A DNA stretch of 64,000 nucleotides. Source: Actinotalea endophytica. GTDB lineage: Bacteria; Actinomycetota; Actinomycetes; Actinomycetales; Cellulomonadaceae. The stretch covers positions 363,091 to 427,090 of the forward strand of contig NZ_JAOVZU010000001.1 in NCBI RefSeq assembly GCF_025717005.1. Direction: 5' to 3'. Positions within the stretch are counted from its first letter, which is position 1. Each line of letters starts with the position of its first letter. The notes under the pieces were generated by a model. It searched no databases. It was not told where the DNA came from and saw only the letters and a list, made by a program, of their open reading frames with translations. The translations under genes were made by a program, and so were the position numbers. Shown in pieces: positions 51,018-59,694 of this stretch.

Positions 51018-52094
51018 TCACCAGGCGGGGTAGCGGTGCAGCCAGGTGTCGGCGTCGCGCTCGACGAGCGCCGGGTGCGCGGTGACCTGGAGCGCGAGGT
51101 CTCCCGCGAGCTGGTCGGCCACGTGTGCGAGGTCCAGGCGCGCCACGGCGTCGACCGGCAGGGCGTGCACGCCGTGCGCGGCACCGAGCATGGCGCCGGC
51201 GAGAGCGGCGGCGCCGGGCTGGCCGGTCTCGAGGGCCTCGCGCAGGGCCTTGTCGACCTCGGCCCTCGCCGGGTGCGTGGTGGTGCAGCGCAGCGCCTCG
51301 GCGAGCGCACGCAGCGCCGTGCGCGGACCCGACGGAACGCCGGCGCGGGCCAGCTCGGTGGCCGGGAGCCGGGTCGCGGTCGGATCGGCGAGCTCGGCCA
51401 GGGCGGCGCACGCGCTGCGCACGTCGTGCTGGTCGGGGACGTCGGCGTACAGGTCCAGCAGGGGTGCAGGGTCGGCGAGGGGCGCGATCTCACCGCGCGC
51501 CACCGTCTCCGCGAGGGTCCGGGTCACGGCGACGGCGATCACCTGGGCGGGCAGGCCGTGGCTGTAGGCCGCGACGTCGCGTGCGGACGTCGCGACGCGG
51601 GCGTCGAGCTCGGGGCTCCACTCCTGGTCGGCCGCGAGCAGCGCGACGGGGAGCGTGCGGGACAGGACGAGGTCGCCCGCGGAGTCGCCGGGGGACCAGC
51701 CGGGACGCGGGTCGAGGTCCTCGAGCTCGAGCGCGGCCTCGACCGCGGGTGCCGAGCCGCGACCGATCGCCAGCGAGCTCAGCTCGGCGAGCCAGCCGTC
51801 CGGCCACGGCTGCGGCGACGCGGTGTCCCGCCACTGCCGCACCTGCGGGAGGTGGCCCTGCCGGGTCGACCACGCCCACCGGGCCGTGGCGTGCCAGGAG
51901 CAGGCGGGCAGCGCTCCGCGCCCGGTGAGGTCCTCGCGGACCGAGGACCGGATCATCGCCTCGACGCCGTGCAGGAAGATCAGGCTCGGCGTGCCGGCGA
52001 GCAGCGGGTCGCGGCCCGGGTCCGGGACCCGCGCGAGGGCGTCACCGAGGCAGTAGCCGACGGTCAGCCCGCGCACTCGAGCCCGGATATCCAC
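51018..52094 (-). CDS. ADP-ribosylglycohydrolase-fold protein lacking catalytic motifs
   Basis: A 358-residue all-helical protein with the ADP-ribosylglycohydrolase frame: RVRGLTVGYCLGDAL at the start, SHGLPAQVIAVAVTRTLAE in the middle and ALAGAMLGAAHGVHALP near the end. The metal-binding TDDT segment is replaced (GTPSLIFLHGVEAM), and the GGDTDT segment reads ETGQPGA, so the two-Mg site appears lost. It is likely a pseudoenzyme that binds ADP-ribose or a protein. GTG at 52094 directly precedes the conserved start; an earlier GTG at 52139 is possible. Confidence 0.78.
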   Translation of the reverse strand: MDIRARVRGLTVGYCLGDALARVPDPGRDPLLAGTPSLIFLHGVEAMIRSSVREDLTGRGALPACSWHATARWAWSTRQGHLPQVRQWRDTASPQPWPDGWLAELSSLAIGRGSAPAVEAALELEDLDPRPGWSPGDSAGDLVLSRTLPVALLAADQEWSPELDARVATSARDVAAYSHGLPAQVIAVAVTRTLAETVARGEIAPLADPAPLLDLYADVPDQHDVRSACAALAELADPTATRLPATELARAGVPSGPRTALRALAEALRCTTTHPARAEVDKALREALETGQPGAAALAGAMLGAAHGVHALPVDAVARLDLAHVADQLAGDLALQVTAHPALVERDADTWLHRYPAW

Positions 52095-52205
52095 GATGCA
52101 GATCGTGGCATATCGACGGGGTGGGACCCAAGGGGTCACGGCATGACCCGCGGGTGATCCCGGGCCGGCGGCGGGTCGCGCCGGCGATTCGGCCGGGCGG
52201 GCGGG

Positions 52206-53423
52206 TCAGCCCTGGGCGAGCCGGTCGAGTGCGAGCCCGGCCAGGAACGCGGCCCCCACCGGCAGCACGCTCTCGTCGAACGTCGCCTGCGGCGAGTGGT
52301 TGTACGCCGCGGTCGCCGGGTCCGCGCCCTCGGGCGTCGCGCCGAGGATCAGGTACGCGCCCGGCACCTCTTCGAGCACGTAGGAGAAGTCCTCCGCGCC
52401 GGCGACCGGGTCGGTCATGGTCGCCCAGCCCTCGTCGCCGAGCAGCGTGCGGGCGACCCGCTCCGCGCGCTCGTTCTCGGCCGGGTCGTTGACGGTGACC
52501 GGGTAGCCCGGCTCCCACTCGATCTCCGCGGTCAGCCCGTGGGCCGCGGCCACGTGGTCGACCACCCGACGCAGCCGGGCCTCGATCACGTCGTGGGTGG
52601 CGGGCGAGAAGGTGCGCACCGTGGCGTCGAGGTGGGCGGTGGCCGGGATGATGTTGTCCTTCGTGCCGGCCCAGATCTTGCCGACCGTGACCACCACCGG
52701 GTCGAAGATCGAGAACTGCCGGGTCACCGCGGACTGCAGCGCGAGGACGATCTCGGCAGCGACCGGCACCGGGTCGAGCGCGGTGTGCGGCGCCGAGCCG
52801 TGCCCGCCGCGGCCGTGGATCGTCACGTGCAGCGTGTCCACCGCCGCGAAGACCGTGCCGGGCTTGCCGGTGACGACCCGGGTCGGGGTCTGCGCCGAGA
52901 ACACGTGCAGGCCGTAGGCGCCGACGGGCCGCTCGCCGGCCGCGTCCAGGAGGCCCTCGTCGAGCATCAGGCGGGCACCGTGCCGCCCCTCCTCGCCGGG
53001 CTGGAACATCAGCAGCACCGACCCGGCGATCTCCGCCCGCCGGGCGTGCAGCAGCCGGGCCGCCCCGACCAGACCCGCCATGTGGAAGTCGTGGCCGCAC
53101 GCGTGCATGACGCCCTCGTGGCCGCTGCGCACCACGTCCGTCGAGTCCTCGGTGACCGGGAGCGCGTCCATGTCCGCGCGCAGCAGCACCGTCGGGCCGG
53201 GCTTCGCGCCGCGCAGCACCGCGGTGACCGACGAGAGCCCGGACCCGGTCTGCACCTCGAGGTCGAGGCCGTCGAGCGCCTCGAGCAGCGCCGCCTGCGT
53301 CTCGGGCAGGTCGAGGCCGACCTCAGGGATGGTGTGCAGTGCTCGGCGGAGCTCGTCGAGCTCGGGGGCCAGGGCGCGGGCGTCGTCGAGCAGGCCGACC
53401 AGCGGGTCGGAGGCGTGGGTCAT
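52206..53423 (-). CDS. M20 family amidohydrolase
   Basis: A 405-residue peptidase-like amidohydrolase (hippurate hydrolase / N-acyl amino acid amidohydrolase type). Metal-site motifs: LRADMDALPV, MHACGHDFHMAG, MFQPGEEGRHGARLML (catalytic Glu pair), the dimerisation lid GRGGHGSAPHTALDP and the final GAEDFSYVL. It is cytoplasmic; the acyl substrate is not predictable. ATG follows GGAGACC. Monocistronic. Confidence 0.92.
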   Translation of the reverse strand: MTHASDPLVGLLDDARALAPELDELRRALHTIPEVGLDLPETQAALLEALDGLDLEVQTGSGLSSVTAVLRGAKPGPTVLLRADMDALPVTEDSTDVVRSGHEGVMHACGHDFHMAGLVGAARLLHARRAEIAGSVLLMFQPGEEGRHGARLMLDEGLLDAAGERPVGAYGLHVFSAQTPTRVVTGKPGTVFAAVDTLHVTIHGRGGHGSAPHTALDPVPVAAEIVLALQSAVTRQFSIFDPVVVTVGKIWAGTKDNIIPATAHLDATVRTFSPATHDVIEARLRRVVDHVAAAHGLTAEIEWEPGYPVTVNDPAENERAERVARTLLGDEGWATMTDPVAGAEDFSYVLEEVPGAYLILGATPEGADPATAAYNHSPQATFDESVLPVGAAFLAGLALDRLAQG

Positions 53424-53508
53424 CGGTGGTCTCCAGCGGCGGATGGACCCCGCGGGGATGGGCGGGGTGACCCGTCGAGGCTACCGGTCGCGCGGGGCCC
53501 GAACGTGC

Positions 53509-54135
53509 TCAGTCGTCCTCGGTGGACTCGCCGTCGCCCTCGGTGGTGACCGACTTGGTCGGGGTGCCGCCGGAGCAGGTGGCGACGAGCTTGGTCTCCT
53601 GCTCGGAGCGGTGCAGCTCGACCTCGACCTTCTCCGGGCCGCGCGAGCCGATCTCGACCGTCCAGCCGTTGTCCGGCGTCGCGTACAGCAGCGTGATGCT
53701 GCTCGCCCGGCACTCGACCGAGACGGTCCCGCCGGTCACGTGCCAGGTCGCGGCGACGGCCGCGGGCGGCGGGGTGGTCGGTGTGGACGTCGAGGGCGCG
53801 GACGTGGGGGGTGTGGTCGCGGTCGCGGTGTGGCTCGGGGCGGACGACGTCGGGTCGGTGCTGGGCTCCTCGGTCGCCGTGGGTTCCTCGGTGGGGGACT
53901 CGGACGTGGGTTCCTCGGTCGGGGTGCTCGTCGCGCTGCTCGTCGGTGCGGTCGTGGCCGCCGCCCGCGCGCTGGTCAGCGCGGCGGCCACCTCCTCCTC
54001 GCTCATCACGCCGGTGCGTGGGCTGTCGTCGGAGAGCACCGCCACGGCGTTCCAGGCCACCGCGCCGGTCAGCACGGCAGCACCGAGCCACGCGAGCACC
54101 ACGACGGTGCCGCGAGAACGTCGGTCGCCGGCCAC
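53509..54135 (-). CDS. Membrane-anchored Thr/Pro/Ser-rich protein
   Basis: A 208-residue protein with one N-terminal helix (VVVLAWLGAAVLTGAVAWNAVAV), a region of about 90 residues rich in Thr, Pro, Ser and Glu, and a C-terminal small beta domain (WHVTGGTVSVECRASSITLLYATPDNGW, shown in part) resembling secreted domains with one disulphide. It is exported by inference. GTG at 54135 is preferred because it gives a short cytoplasmic tail; a GTG at 54159 is possible. It is divergent from the two-component genes and may be their target or sensor partner. Confidence 0.75.
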   Translation of the reverse strand: MAGDRRSRGTVVVLAWLGAAVLTGAVAWNAVAVLSDDSPRTGVMSEEEVAAALTSARAAATTAPTSSATSTPTEEPTSESPTEEPTATEEPSTDPTSSAPSHTATATTPPTSAPSTSTPTTPPPAAVAATWHVTGGTVSVECRASSITLLYATPDNGWTVEIGSRGPEKVEVELHRSEQETKLVATCSGGTPTKSVTTEGDGESTEDD

Positions 54136-54245
54136 GCACCCATCGTCCCGCACCGGCACGACAAGGCAGGGTTAAGAGGGCGACAAGGTCGAGCCCGGTC
54201 GGGATCGCTCGGGGTGCTCGACCCCCCGTCGGGCCCCCGATGCCC

Positions 54246-54251
54246 TAGCGT
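54246..54251 (+). promoter_or_regulatory. Leaderless promoter -10 box (TAGCGT)
   Basis: TAGCGT, seven bases before the response regulator GTG at 54259. Confidence 0.5.
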
Positions 54252-54258
54252 CCGAGGT

Positions 54259-54939
54259 GTGGCCGACGTGCTCATCATCGAGGACGACGCGACGATCCGG
54301 ACCGCGCTGGTGCGGGCCCTGACGTCGCGCGACCACTCCACGATGACTGCGCCCACCGCGCTGGACGGTCTGCAGAGCCTGGTCGACAACCCGCCGGACG
54401 TCGTGCTGATGGATCTCGGCCTGCCCGACCTCGACGGCACCGCGCTGCTCGCGATGGTCCGCGCGGTCTCGGACGTGCCGGTGATCGTGATCAGCGCCCG
54501 CGACGACGACAAGGGGATCGTCGCGGTGCTCGACGCCGGGGCGGACGACTACCTCGTCAAGCCGTTCGCGGCCGACCAGCTCGAGGCGCGGATCCGGGCG
54601 GTGCTGCGCCGGGTCGCGCCGGACCGGACCGCTGCCCCCCTCGTGGTCGGGGACCTGGTCGTCGACCCCCGGTCCCGCGCCGCCACGCTGCGCGGCGACC
54701 CGCTCGAGCTCAGCCCCAAGGAGTTCGACCTCCTGGCGCACCTGGCCGAGCGACCCGGTGAGGTGGTGAGCAAGCGCGAGCTGCTCGCCAAGGTCTGGAA
54801 CCAGCCCTACGGCGGCGCGGACAAGACCGTCGACGTCCACCTGCACTGGTTGCGGCGCAAGCTCGGCGAGACCGCCGAGAACCCGGTCTACCTGCACCGC
54901 GTCCGCGGTGTCGGGGTGAAGCTGGTGCCGCCGCCGTGA
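54259..54939 (+). CDS. OmpR-family response regulator
   Basis: A 226-residue protein. The receiver domain (1-120) has IIEDD, the phospho-acceptor Asp in VVLMDLGLPD, Ser/Thr in VIVISARDD and Lys in YLVKPF. The winged-helix domain (about 130-226) has ELSPKEFDLLAHLAERPGEV and TVDVHLHWLRRKLG. Coupled to the sensor kinase by GTGA. The start is fixed by the receiver N-terminus and the -10 box. Confidence 0.95.
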   Translation: MADVLIIEDDATIRTALVRALTSRDHSTMTAPTALDGLQSLVDNPPDVVLMDLGLPDLDGTALLAMVRAVSDVPVIVISARDDDKGIVAVLDAGADDYLVKPFAADQLEARIRAVLRRVAPDRTAAPLVVGDLVVDPRSRAATLRGDPLELSPKEFDLLAHLAERPGEVVSKRELLAKVWNQPYGGADKTVDVHLHWLRRKLGETAENPVYLHRVRGVGVKLVPPP

Positions 54940-56198
54940 GACGGCTCCTGGTGCGCTACGGGCTGGCGATGACCTCGGTGGTCCTCGTCGCGTTCCTCGT
55001 GCCACTGGGGTTGCTCGCCCGGTCGCTCGCGTTCGAGCGGGCGCTCGGGGTGGGGCGGTCCGACGCGCAGCAGGTCGCCGTGTTCGCGGGCGACCCGGGC
55101 GACGAGGCACGGCTGCGCGCGACCCTCGCCGCGGTCAACACCGGGGAGCGGGCGACCACCGCGTTCCTGCCCGACGGCCGGGTGCTGGGCGCGCCGTCGG
55201 AGCGCACCGACAGCGTCGAGCTCGCGGCACTCGGCACCGCACTGACCGCGCGCGTGGCCGGCGGCGCCGAGGTGCTGGTGCCGGTCGGCGGCTCGGCAGG
55301 CACCACCGTGATCCGGACGTTCGTGCCCGAGTCCGAGCTGACCGAGGGTGTCGCCCGGGCGTGGCTGCTGCTCGCTGGGGTCGGCGCGGTGCTGCTGGCC
55401 GGGACGGCCCTCGCCGGGCACCGGATCGCCTCGCGGCTGTCCCGCTCGGTGCGTGACCTGGCCGGGGTGGCCGAACGGCTCGGTGCGGGCGACCTCGAGG
55501 CGCGGGTCACGCCGTCCGGGCCGCCCGAGGTCGCCTCGGTCGGCGCGGTGCTCAACGAGCTGGGCGACCAGGTCGCCGGGCTGCTCGCGGACGAGCGGGA
55601 GCTGGTGGCGGACCTGTCGCACCGGCTGCGCACCCCGATCACGGCGCTGAGCCTGGACGTGGACGCGCTGGACGACCCCGTCGACCGGGAGCGGATGGCC
55701 GGGCACGTGGAGGACCTGGTGGTCGCCGTCGACTCGGTGATCCACCAGGCGCGCGAGCACGACCGCCGCGCGCCGGCCCGGTGCGACGCCGTGCGTGTGG
55801 TGGCCGACCGGGCGCGGTTCTGGGCCGTGCTCGCCACGGCGCAGGGTCGGGCGCTGGACCTCGACGTGACCGACCTGGACGCGCCGGTCGCGCTCGACGA
55901 GGCGAGTCTCGGGGCGGCGCTCGACGTGCTGGTGGACAACGTCTTCCGGCACACGCCGCACGGCACGCCGTTCGGCCTCGCGGTGAGCCGGGAGGCGACC
56001 GAAGTCGTCGTCACGGTGCACGACCGGGGTCCGGGGCTGCCGGACGTCCGGGTCGTCGCGCGTGGCGCGAGCGGTGGCGGGGGTACCGGGCTGGGGCTGG
56101 ACGTGGCGCGGCGAGCGGCCGAGCGCGCCGGGGGGCGGCTGGAGCTCTCCGACGCCGGCCCGGGGCTGCGGATCGCGCTCGTGCTGCCGGCGGTGTGA
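54936..56198 (+). CDS. Two-component sensor histidine kinase
   Basis: A 420-residue membrane kinase: helix 1 at about 10-30, a periplasmic domain to about 140, helix 2 at about 143-163, HAMP-like linker (ASRLSRSVRDLAGVAERLGAGD), then an H-box DLSHRLRTPITALS. In the ATP-binding domain the N-box is LVDNVFRHTPHG, followed by DRGPGLP and GGGGTGLGLDVARR. All catalytic residues are intact. The signal is unknown; the flanking genes encode exported proteins, suggesting an envelope cue. Confidence 0.93.
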   Translation: MRRLLVRYGLAMTSVVLVAFLVPLGLLARSLAFERALGVGRSDAQQVAVFAGDPGDEARLRATLAAVNTGERATTAFLPDGRVLGAPSERTDSVELAALGTALTARVAGGAEVLVPVGGSAGTTVIRTFVPESELTEGVARAWLLLAGVGAVLLAGTALAGHRIASRLSRSVRDLAGVAERLGAGDLEARVTPSGPPEVASVGAVLNELGDQVAGLLADERELVADLSHRLRTPITALSLDVDALDDPVDRERMAGHVEDLVVAVDSVIHQAREHDRRAPARCDAVRVVADRARFWAVLATAQGRALDLDVTDLDAPVALDEASLGAALDVLVDNVFRHTPHGTPFGLAVSREATEVVVTVHDRGPGLPDVRVVARGASGGGGTGLGLDVARRAAERAGGRLELSDAGPGLRIALVLPAV

Positions 56199-56262
56199 CG
56201 GGTGCCTGCGGGGGCGTAGCGGGAGCGCGGCCGGGGTCCGGCTGCGGTCGCGTCCGGACAGG

Positions 56263-57252
56263 TCAGCAGGAGTCGTAGCGGTAGCCGGCGGACGTGCTGC
56301 TCACCAGGTCGCGATCGCGCAGGATCGTCAGGCTCGCGCGGTGGGAGCTCGCGCAGACCGAGCCGAAGTCGGTGCCGGCGTCGTCGAGCGCGTCCGGGTA
56401 CTCGATCTCGAGCACACGACCGTCGTAGGCGTCCAGGTAGGCGTCGCACTCGTCCCAGGCGAAGCACTCCTCGGCGATCGCGAAGTCGAAGCCGAGGTCG
56501 TCGTGCCCGACGTCGGCGACCTCAGCCGCGTTCTTCTGGGCGATCGCCAGGCCGAGGTCGTGCGCGAGCGAGACGTAGTCGGCGGCCAGGGCGAGCGCGC
56601 CGTCCTCGGGGATCTGGTCGAACCTCGTCCAGGTGTCGAGGTTGTCGATCTCGACGGCGTCGAAGCCGCGGTCCGCGCAGGACTCGATCTGCGGCCCCAC
56701 GATGGCGAGGATGCCGTCGCGCTGCGCGGGCGTCGAGGGGTCGAGGACCAGCTCGTCGGGCCAGTCCGGGTCGACGACCGGCGTGCCGCCCGCGTCGCGG
56801 AGGAGGAGGGCGGGCTGGTCGAGCCAGACGTCCGCCTGGTCCGGCTGGGACTGGAAGCCGTTGACGTAGCAGACGGAGTACGCACCCGGCAGCGGCTCGG
56901 CCGTGGCGTCGCGCACCACGACGTCGATCGTCAGGGTCGCGCCGTCGAGTCGCACGGTGTCGGACGTCCCGCCCAGCTGGTAGTCGAAGACACCCGAGGT
57001 CGGCGGCAGGGTGGGGATGGGGGCGGTCCCGGTCGGGGTGTTCGGGGTCGCGGCGGTCCGGGTCGGGTCGGCCTGGCCGGTGGTCGCCGTGGTGGTTGCG
57101 GTGTCGGTGGCAGGTGTGCCGCCGGGCGACGAGGACGCGCTCGTCGAGGCGCCCGCCGTGCACGCGGTCAGGACCAGGGCTGCGCAGGGTGCGATCCAGC
57201 TCCGGACTGCTGCGCGGACCGCGGTGGTGCCGGGTTGTTCGGGGTTCGTCAT
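56263..57252 (-). CDS. GH114-like endo-alpha-1,4-polygalactosaminidase lipoprotein
   Basis: A 329-residue protein. It has a signal with lipobox LVLTAC, a Thr/Pro/Ala-rich linker to about residue 80, then a GH114 TIM barrel: FDYQLGG, YVNGFQSQPDQADVWLD, the acidic core FDAVEIDNLDTW and the segment AQKNAAEVADVGHDDLGFDF. Family members cut galactosaminogalactan-type polymers, but bacterial substrates are poorly known. Five Cys in the catalytic part suit an exported protein. Convergent with the kinase gene. Confidence 0.85.
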   Translation of the reverse strand: MTNPEQPGTTAVRAAVRSWIAPCAALVLTACTAGASTSASSSPGGTPATDTATTTATTGQADPTRTAATPNTPTGTAPIPTLPPTSGVFDYQLGGTSDTVRLDGATLTIDVVVRDATAEPLPGAYSVCYVNGFQSQPDQADVWLDQPALLLRDAGGTPVVDPDWPDELVLDPSTPAQRDGILAIVGPQIESCADRGFDAVEIDNLDTWTRFDQIPEDGALALAADYVSLAHDLGLAIAQKNAAEVADVGHDDLGFDFAIAEECFAWDECDAYLDAYDGRVLEIEYPDALDDAGTDFGSVCASSHRASLTILRDRDLVSSTSAGYRYDSC

Positions 57253-57705
57253 GGCTGCCTGAGGTCGTTGCGATCGATGCTGGTGCGTACCGGGTTCGAA
57301 GGCTACGGCTGCGGGCCGCCTGCGGGGTGGTGGGTGAGTGATGTGGGTTCACTCGCCGCAGGTCTCATGACGTTCGCGCCCGGGCTCGGAGTCCGCGGAG
57401 CCGGTGGCGAACCCTGGGTCCTCGGCCGCGACGGTGCCCGGCGTCGCACCGACCTACGGGCAGACGAGGTGCGAGCTGGTCGAGCGCGAGTCCTTGATCC
57501 GGTTCGGCTACCCCGACGCTTGCGTCCATCGCAACGTGGGTACCCGCCGCCGGCACCGAAAGACCGCCAGAAACCCGGACAGACCAGCGCAAACGCACTC
57601 CAGCCCTTAACCGAGCCTTAGCGGCCGTTTGCCGCGCCCCTCACCCGCGCCGAGGGACCGTACCTCCGCAGGCGCCATCCGGGCGTCGTCGAGGAAGGGA
57701 CCGTC
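57253..57705. other. 453-bp divergent intergenic region
   Basis: It separates the GH114-like gene from the rightward electron-transfer operon. The only open frames are short and lack ribosome sites or family resemblance. The right end (from about 57600) contains CTTAACC and CCTTAGCGG, possible -10 elements for the operon, and GGAAGGGACC just before the ATG at 57706. Nothing else recognised. Confidence 0.4.
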
Positions 57706-58179
57706 ATGAGCTGGACCTCACGCACCGTCATGGCCACCGGCGCGGGTGTCGCCCTGGTGACGGCAGGTGTCGTCGCCGTCGCGAACGCCGTCACGCCGCA
57801 GGTCGCTTCGAGCCCGACCCCGGAGCCGAGCGTCACCGAGACGCACGACCCGCAGGTCGACGAGCTGTCCTCGGCGCTGGACGACCTGCTCGGTCAGGTC
57901 GACGACCTCGAGGCCGCCGTGGCTGCGGGTGAGCCGACCGAGGAGCCGACCTCCGAGCCCACGCCCGAGCCCACTGATGACTACGTGGCTCCCGCCCCGG
58001 CCCGCACCACCTACGCCGCCCCGGCCCCCGCTCCCGCACCGGCCGCCCCTGCGCCGGCCCCGAGCGCCACCGAGTCGTACCACGAGGACGACGGCGAGTA
58101 CGAGGGCGAGCACGAGGACGAGCACGAGGACGAGCACGAGAGCGAGGACAGCGGCGAGTACGAGGGCACCGATGACTGA
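57706..58179 (+). CDS. Exported low-complexity acidic protein
   Basis: A 157-residue protein with an N-terminal hydrophobic signal/anchor (GAGVALVTAGVVAVANAV), a short heptad-like segment (VDELSSALDDLLGQVDDLEA), a Pro/Ala/Glu/Thr linker and an extremely acidic tail of repeating EHEDEHEDEHESE. The His/Glu/Asp tail could bind metal. No known domain. First gene of the electron-transfer operon; its 3' end overlaps the next gene by 8 bases. Confidence 0.72.
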   Translation: MSWTSRTVMATGAGVALVTAGVVAVANAVTPQVASSPTPEPSVTETHDPQVDELSSALDDLLGQVDDLEAAVAAGEPTEEPTSEPTPEPTDDYVAPAPARTTYAAPAPAPAPAAPAPAPSATESYHEDDGEYEGEHEDEHEDEHESEDSGEYEGTDD

Positions 58180-58648
58180 CCAGCAGCGTCGACGCCGTCT
58201 GGCGGCCCTCGCCGTGGTGCCGATCAGCGCCGGGGTGTTCGGCACGGGTGTCGCCTGGGCCGGTGCCCACGACCCGATGGCCGCCACCCCGACGCCGAGC
58301 GAGGAGCCGGTGCCCACGCCGACCGCGACCACGGACCCGCAGGTCACCGAGATGCTCGCCCAGGTCGAGCAGGCCAAGCAGCGGATCGCCGAGCTCCAGG
58401 CGGTGCTCGACGAGCGGGCCGCCCAGGCCGCCGCGAAGGCGGAGGCGGACGCGAAGGCCGCCGCCGAGGCCAAGGCCGCTGCCGAGGCGCAGGCCGCCGC
58501 CAACGCGGCCGCCCGACGCTCCAGCAGCTCGTCGGGCTCGTCGCGCAGCAGCGCTGCCGCGGCACCGGCTCCCGCCGCGGCTCCTGCTCCCGCTCCCGCG
58601 CCCGCCCCGGCGCCGCCGGTCCAGACGACGACCAAGGGTTCGGGATGA
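58172..58648 (+). CDS. Exported coiled-coil/Ala-Pro-rich protein
   Basis: A 158-residue protein with an N-terminal signal-like segment (LAALAVVPISAGVFGTGVAW). A coiled coil follows at about 50-110 (TEMLAQVEQAKQRIAELQAV, then Lys/Ala/Glu repeats), then a Ser-rich patch and a Pro/Ala tail. It shares design with the preceding protein (signal, short coil, low-complexity tail), so the two may be diverged paralogues that pair. No FMN-binding domain is seen. Ends ATGA-coupled to apbE. Confidence 0.7.
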   Translation: MTDQQRRRRLAALAVVPISAGVFGTGVAWAGAHDPMAATPTPSEEPVPTPTATTDPQVTEMLAQVEQAKQRIAELQAVLDERAAQAAAKAEADAKAAAEAKAAAEAQAAANAAARRSSSSSGSSRSSAAAAPAPAAAPAPAPAPAPAPPVQTTTKGSG

Positions 58649-59694
58649 GCGTCCGGGCGGCGGCTCGCGAGCGGAGCGTCACGTTCCGCTCGATGGCCAG
58701 CGACGTCGAGCTACGGGTCGTCGACCCGCGGCCCGACGCGGACCGGGCGATCGCGGCAGCGCGTGCTCGGATCGAAGCCGTCGCCCGGCACCTGACCCGG
58801 TTCGAGCAGACCTCGGCGCTGTCCCGCGCGAACGCCACCCCGGACACCTGGCACCAGGTGCCGCGCGAGCTCGCCGACGCCGTGAACGAGGCGCAGCGGG
58901 CCTACCGCGAGACCGGTGGCCTGTTCGACCCCCGGGTGCTGGCGGCCCTGCTCACCTGGGGTTACGACCGCACGTTCGCCGACGTTGTCGGCTCGACCGA
59001 CCCGGCCGCGCTGCCGGGTGTGCCGGACGGCGCTGGAGCCGTCGCCCGCCCGGTTCCCACCGAACCGTGGGAGCCGTTCGTGATCGCCGACGGCGCGGAC
59101 CAGGCGTTGCTCCAGCTCGGTGGGACACCGATCGACCTCGGCGGTATCGGCAAGGGGCTCGCGGTGCGCTGGGCCGCTGCCGAGCTGAGTGACGCCGGTA
59201 CCTCGGTGCTGGTCGACGCCGGCGGGGACGAGTGGCTCGGCGGGGCCGGGCCGGACGGCGACGGCTGGAAGGTCGGCGTCGAGGACCCGCTCGCCGGCGG
59301 CGATGGAGCCGCGACGGACCGCCCCGGAGCCGGCCGGCCCGCGTCCACCCCGCCCGCCCCCGAGGACCCCGTCCTCGTCCTGTCGGTGACCGACCTCGCC
59401 GTCGCGACCTCGTCGGTCCGCCGCCGCCGGTGGCGCGCCGAGGGTCACGCGGTGCACCACCTGGTCGACCCGCGCCGCGGGCTGCCCGGTGGCGCCGGCC
59501 TGGCGTCCGTGACCGTGCTGCACGCGGACCCGGCGTGGGCCGAGGTGTGGAGCAAGTCCCTGTTCCTGACCGGCGCGGTCGAGGTGGCCGCGCAGGCGGA
59601 GGTGCGTGGCCTGGCCGCGGCCTGGGTGACCGACGACGGGTCGGTGCACACCTCGGCCGCGATGGACCCCGCCGTCATCTGGAGGGCTCGATGA
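58645..59694 (+). CDS. apbE: FAD:protein FMN transferase (ApbE family)
   Basis: A 349-residue ApbE-type enzyme that moves FMN from FAD onto Thr/Ser of target proteins. Signatures: SMASDVELRV near the start, the FAD-binding IDLGGIGKGLAVRWA, VDAGGDEWLGG and near the end HHLVDPRRGLPGG. A Pro/Ala/Gly-rich insertion lies near residues 215-240. It has no signal peptide, so it is predicted to act inside the cell. Usually paired with an FMN-binding-domain protein, which is not evident here. Confidence 0.92.
   Translation: MSVRAAARERSVTFRSMASDVELRVVDPRPDADRAIAAARARIEAVARHLTRFEQTSALSRANATPDTWHQVPRELADAVNEAQRAYRETGGLFDPRVLAALLTWGYDRTFADVVGSTDPAALPGVPDGAGAVARPVPTEPWEPFVIADGADQALLQLGGTPIDLGGIGKGLAVRWAAAELSDAGTSVLVDAGGDEWLGGAGPDGDGWKVGVEDPLAGGDGAATDRPGAGRPASTPPAPEDPVLVLSVTDLAVATSSVRRRRWRAEGHAVHHLVDPRRGLPGGAGLASVTVLHADPAWAEVWSKSLFLTGAVEVAAQAEVRGLAAAWVTDDGSVHTSAAMDPAVIWRAR

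Noticed and set aside
57404-57610. A 68-codon plus-strand frame in the gap before the electron-transfer operon
   Set aside because: No ribosome site, no recognisable pattern, and equal-quality frames exist in other phases.
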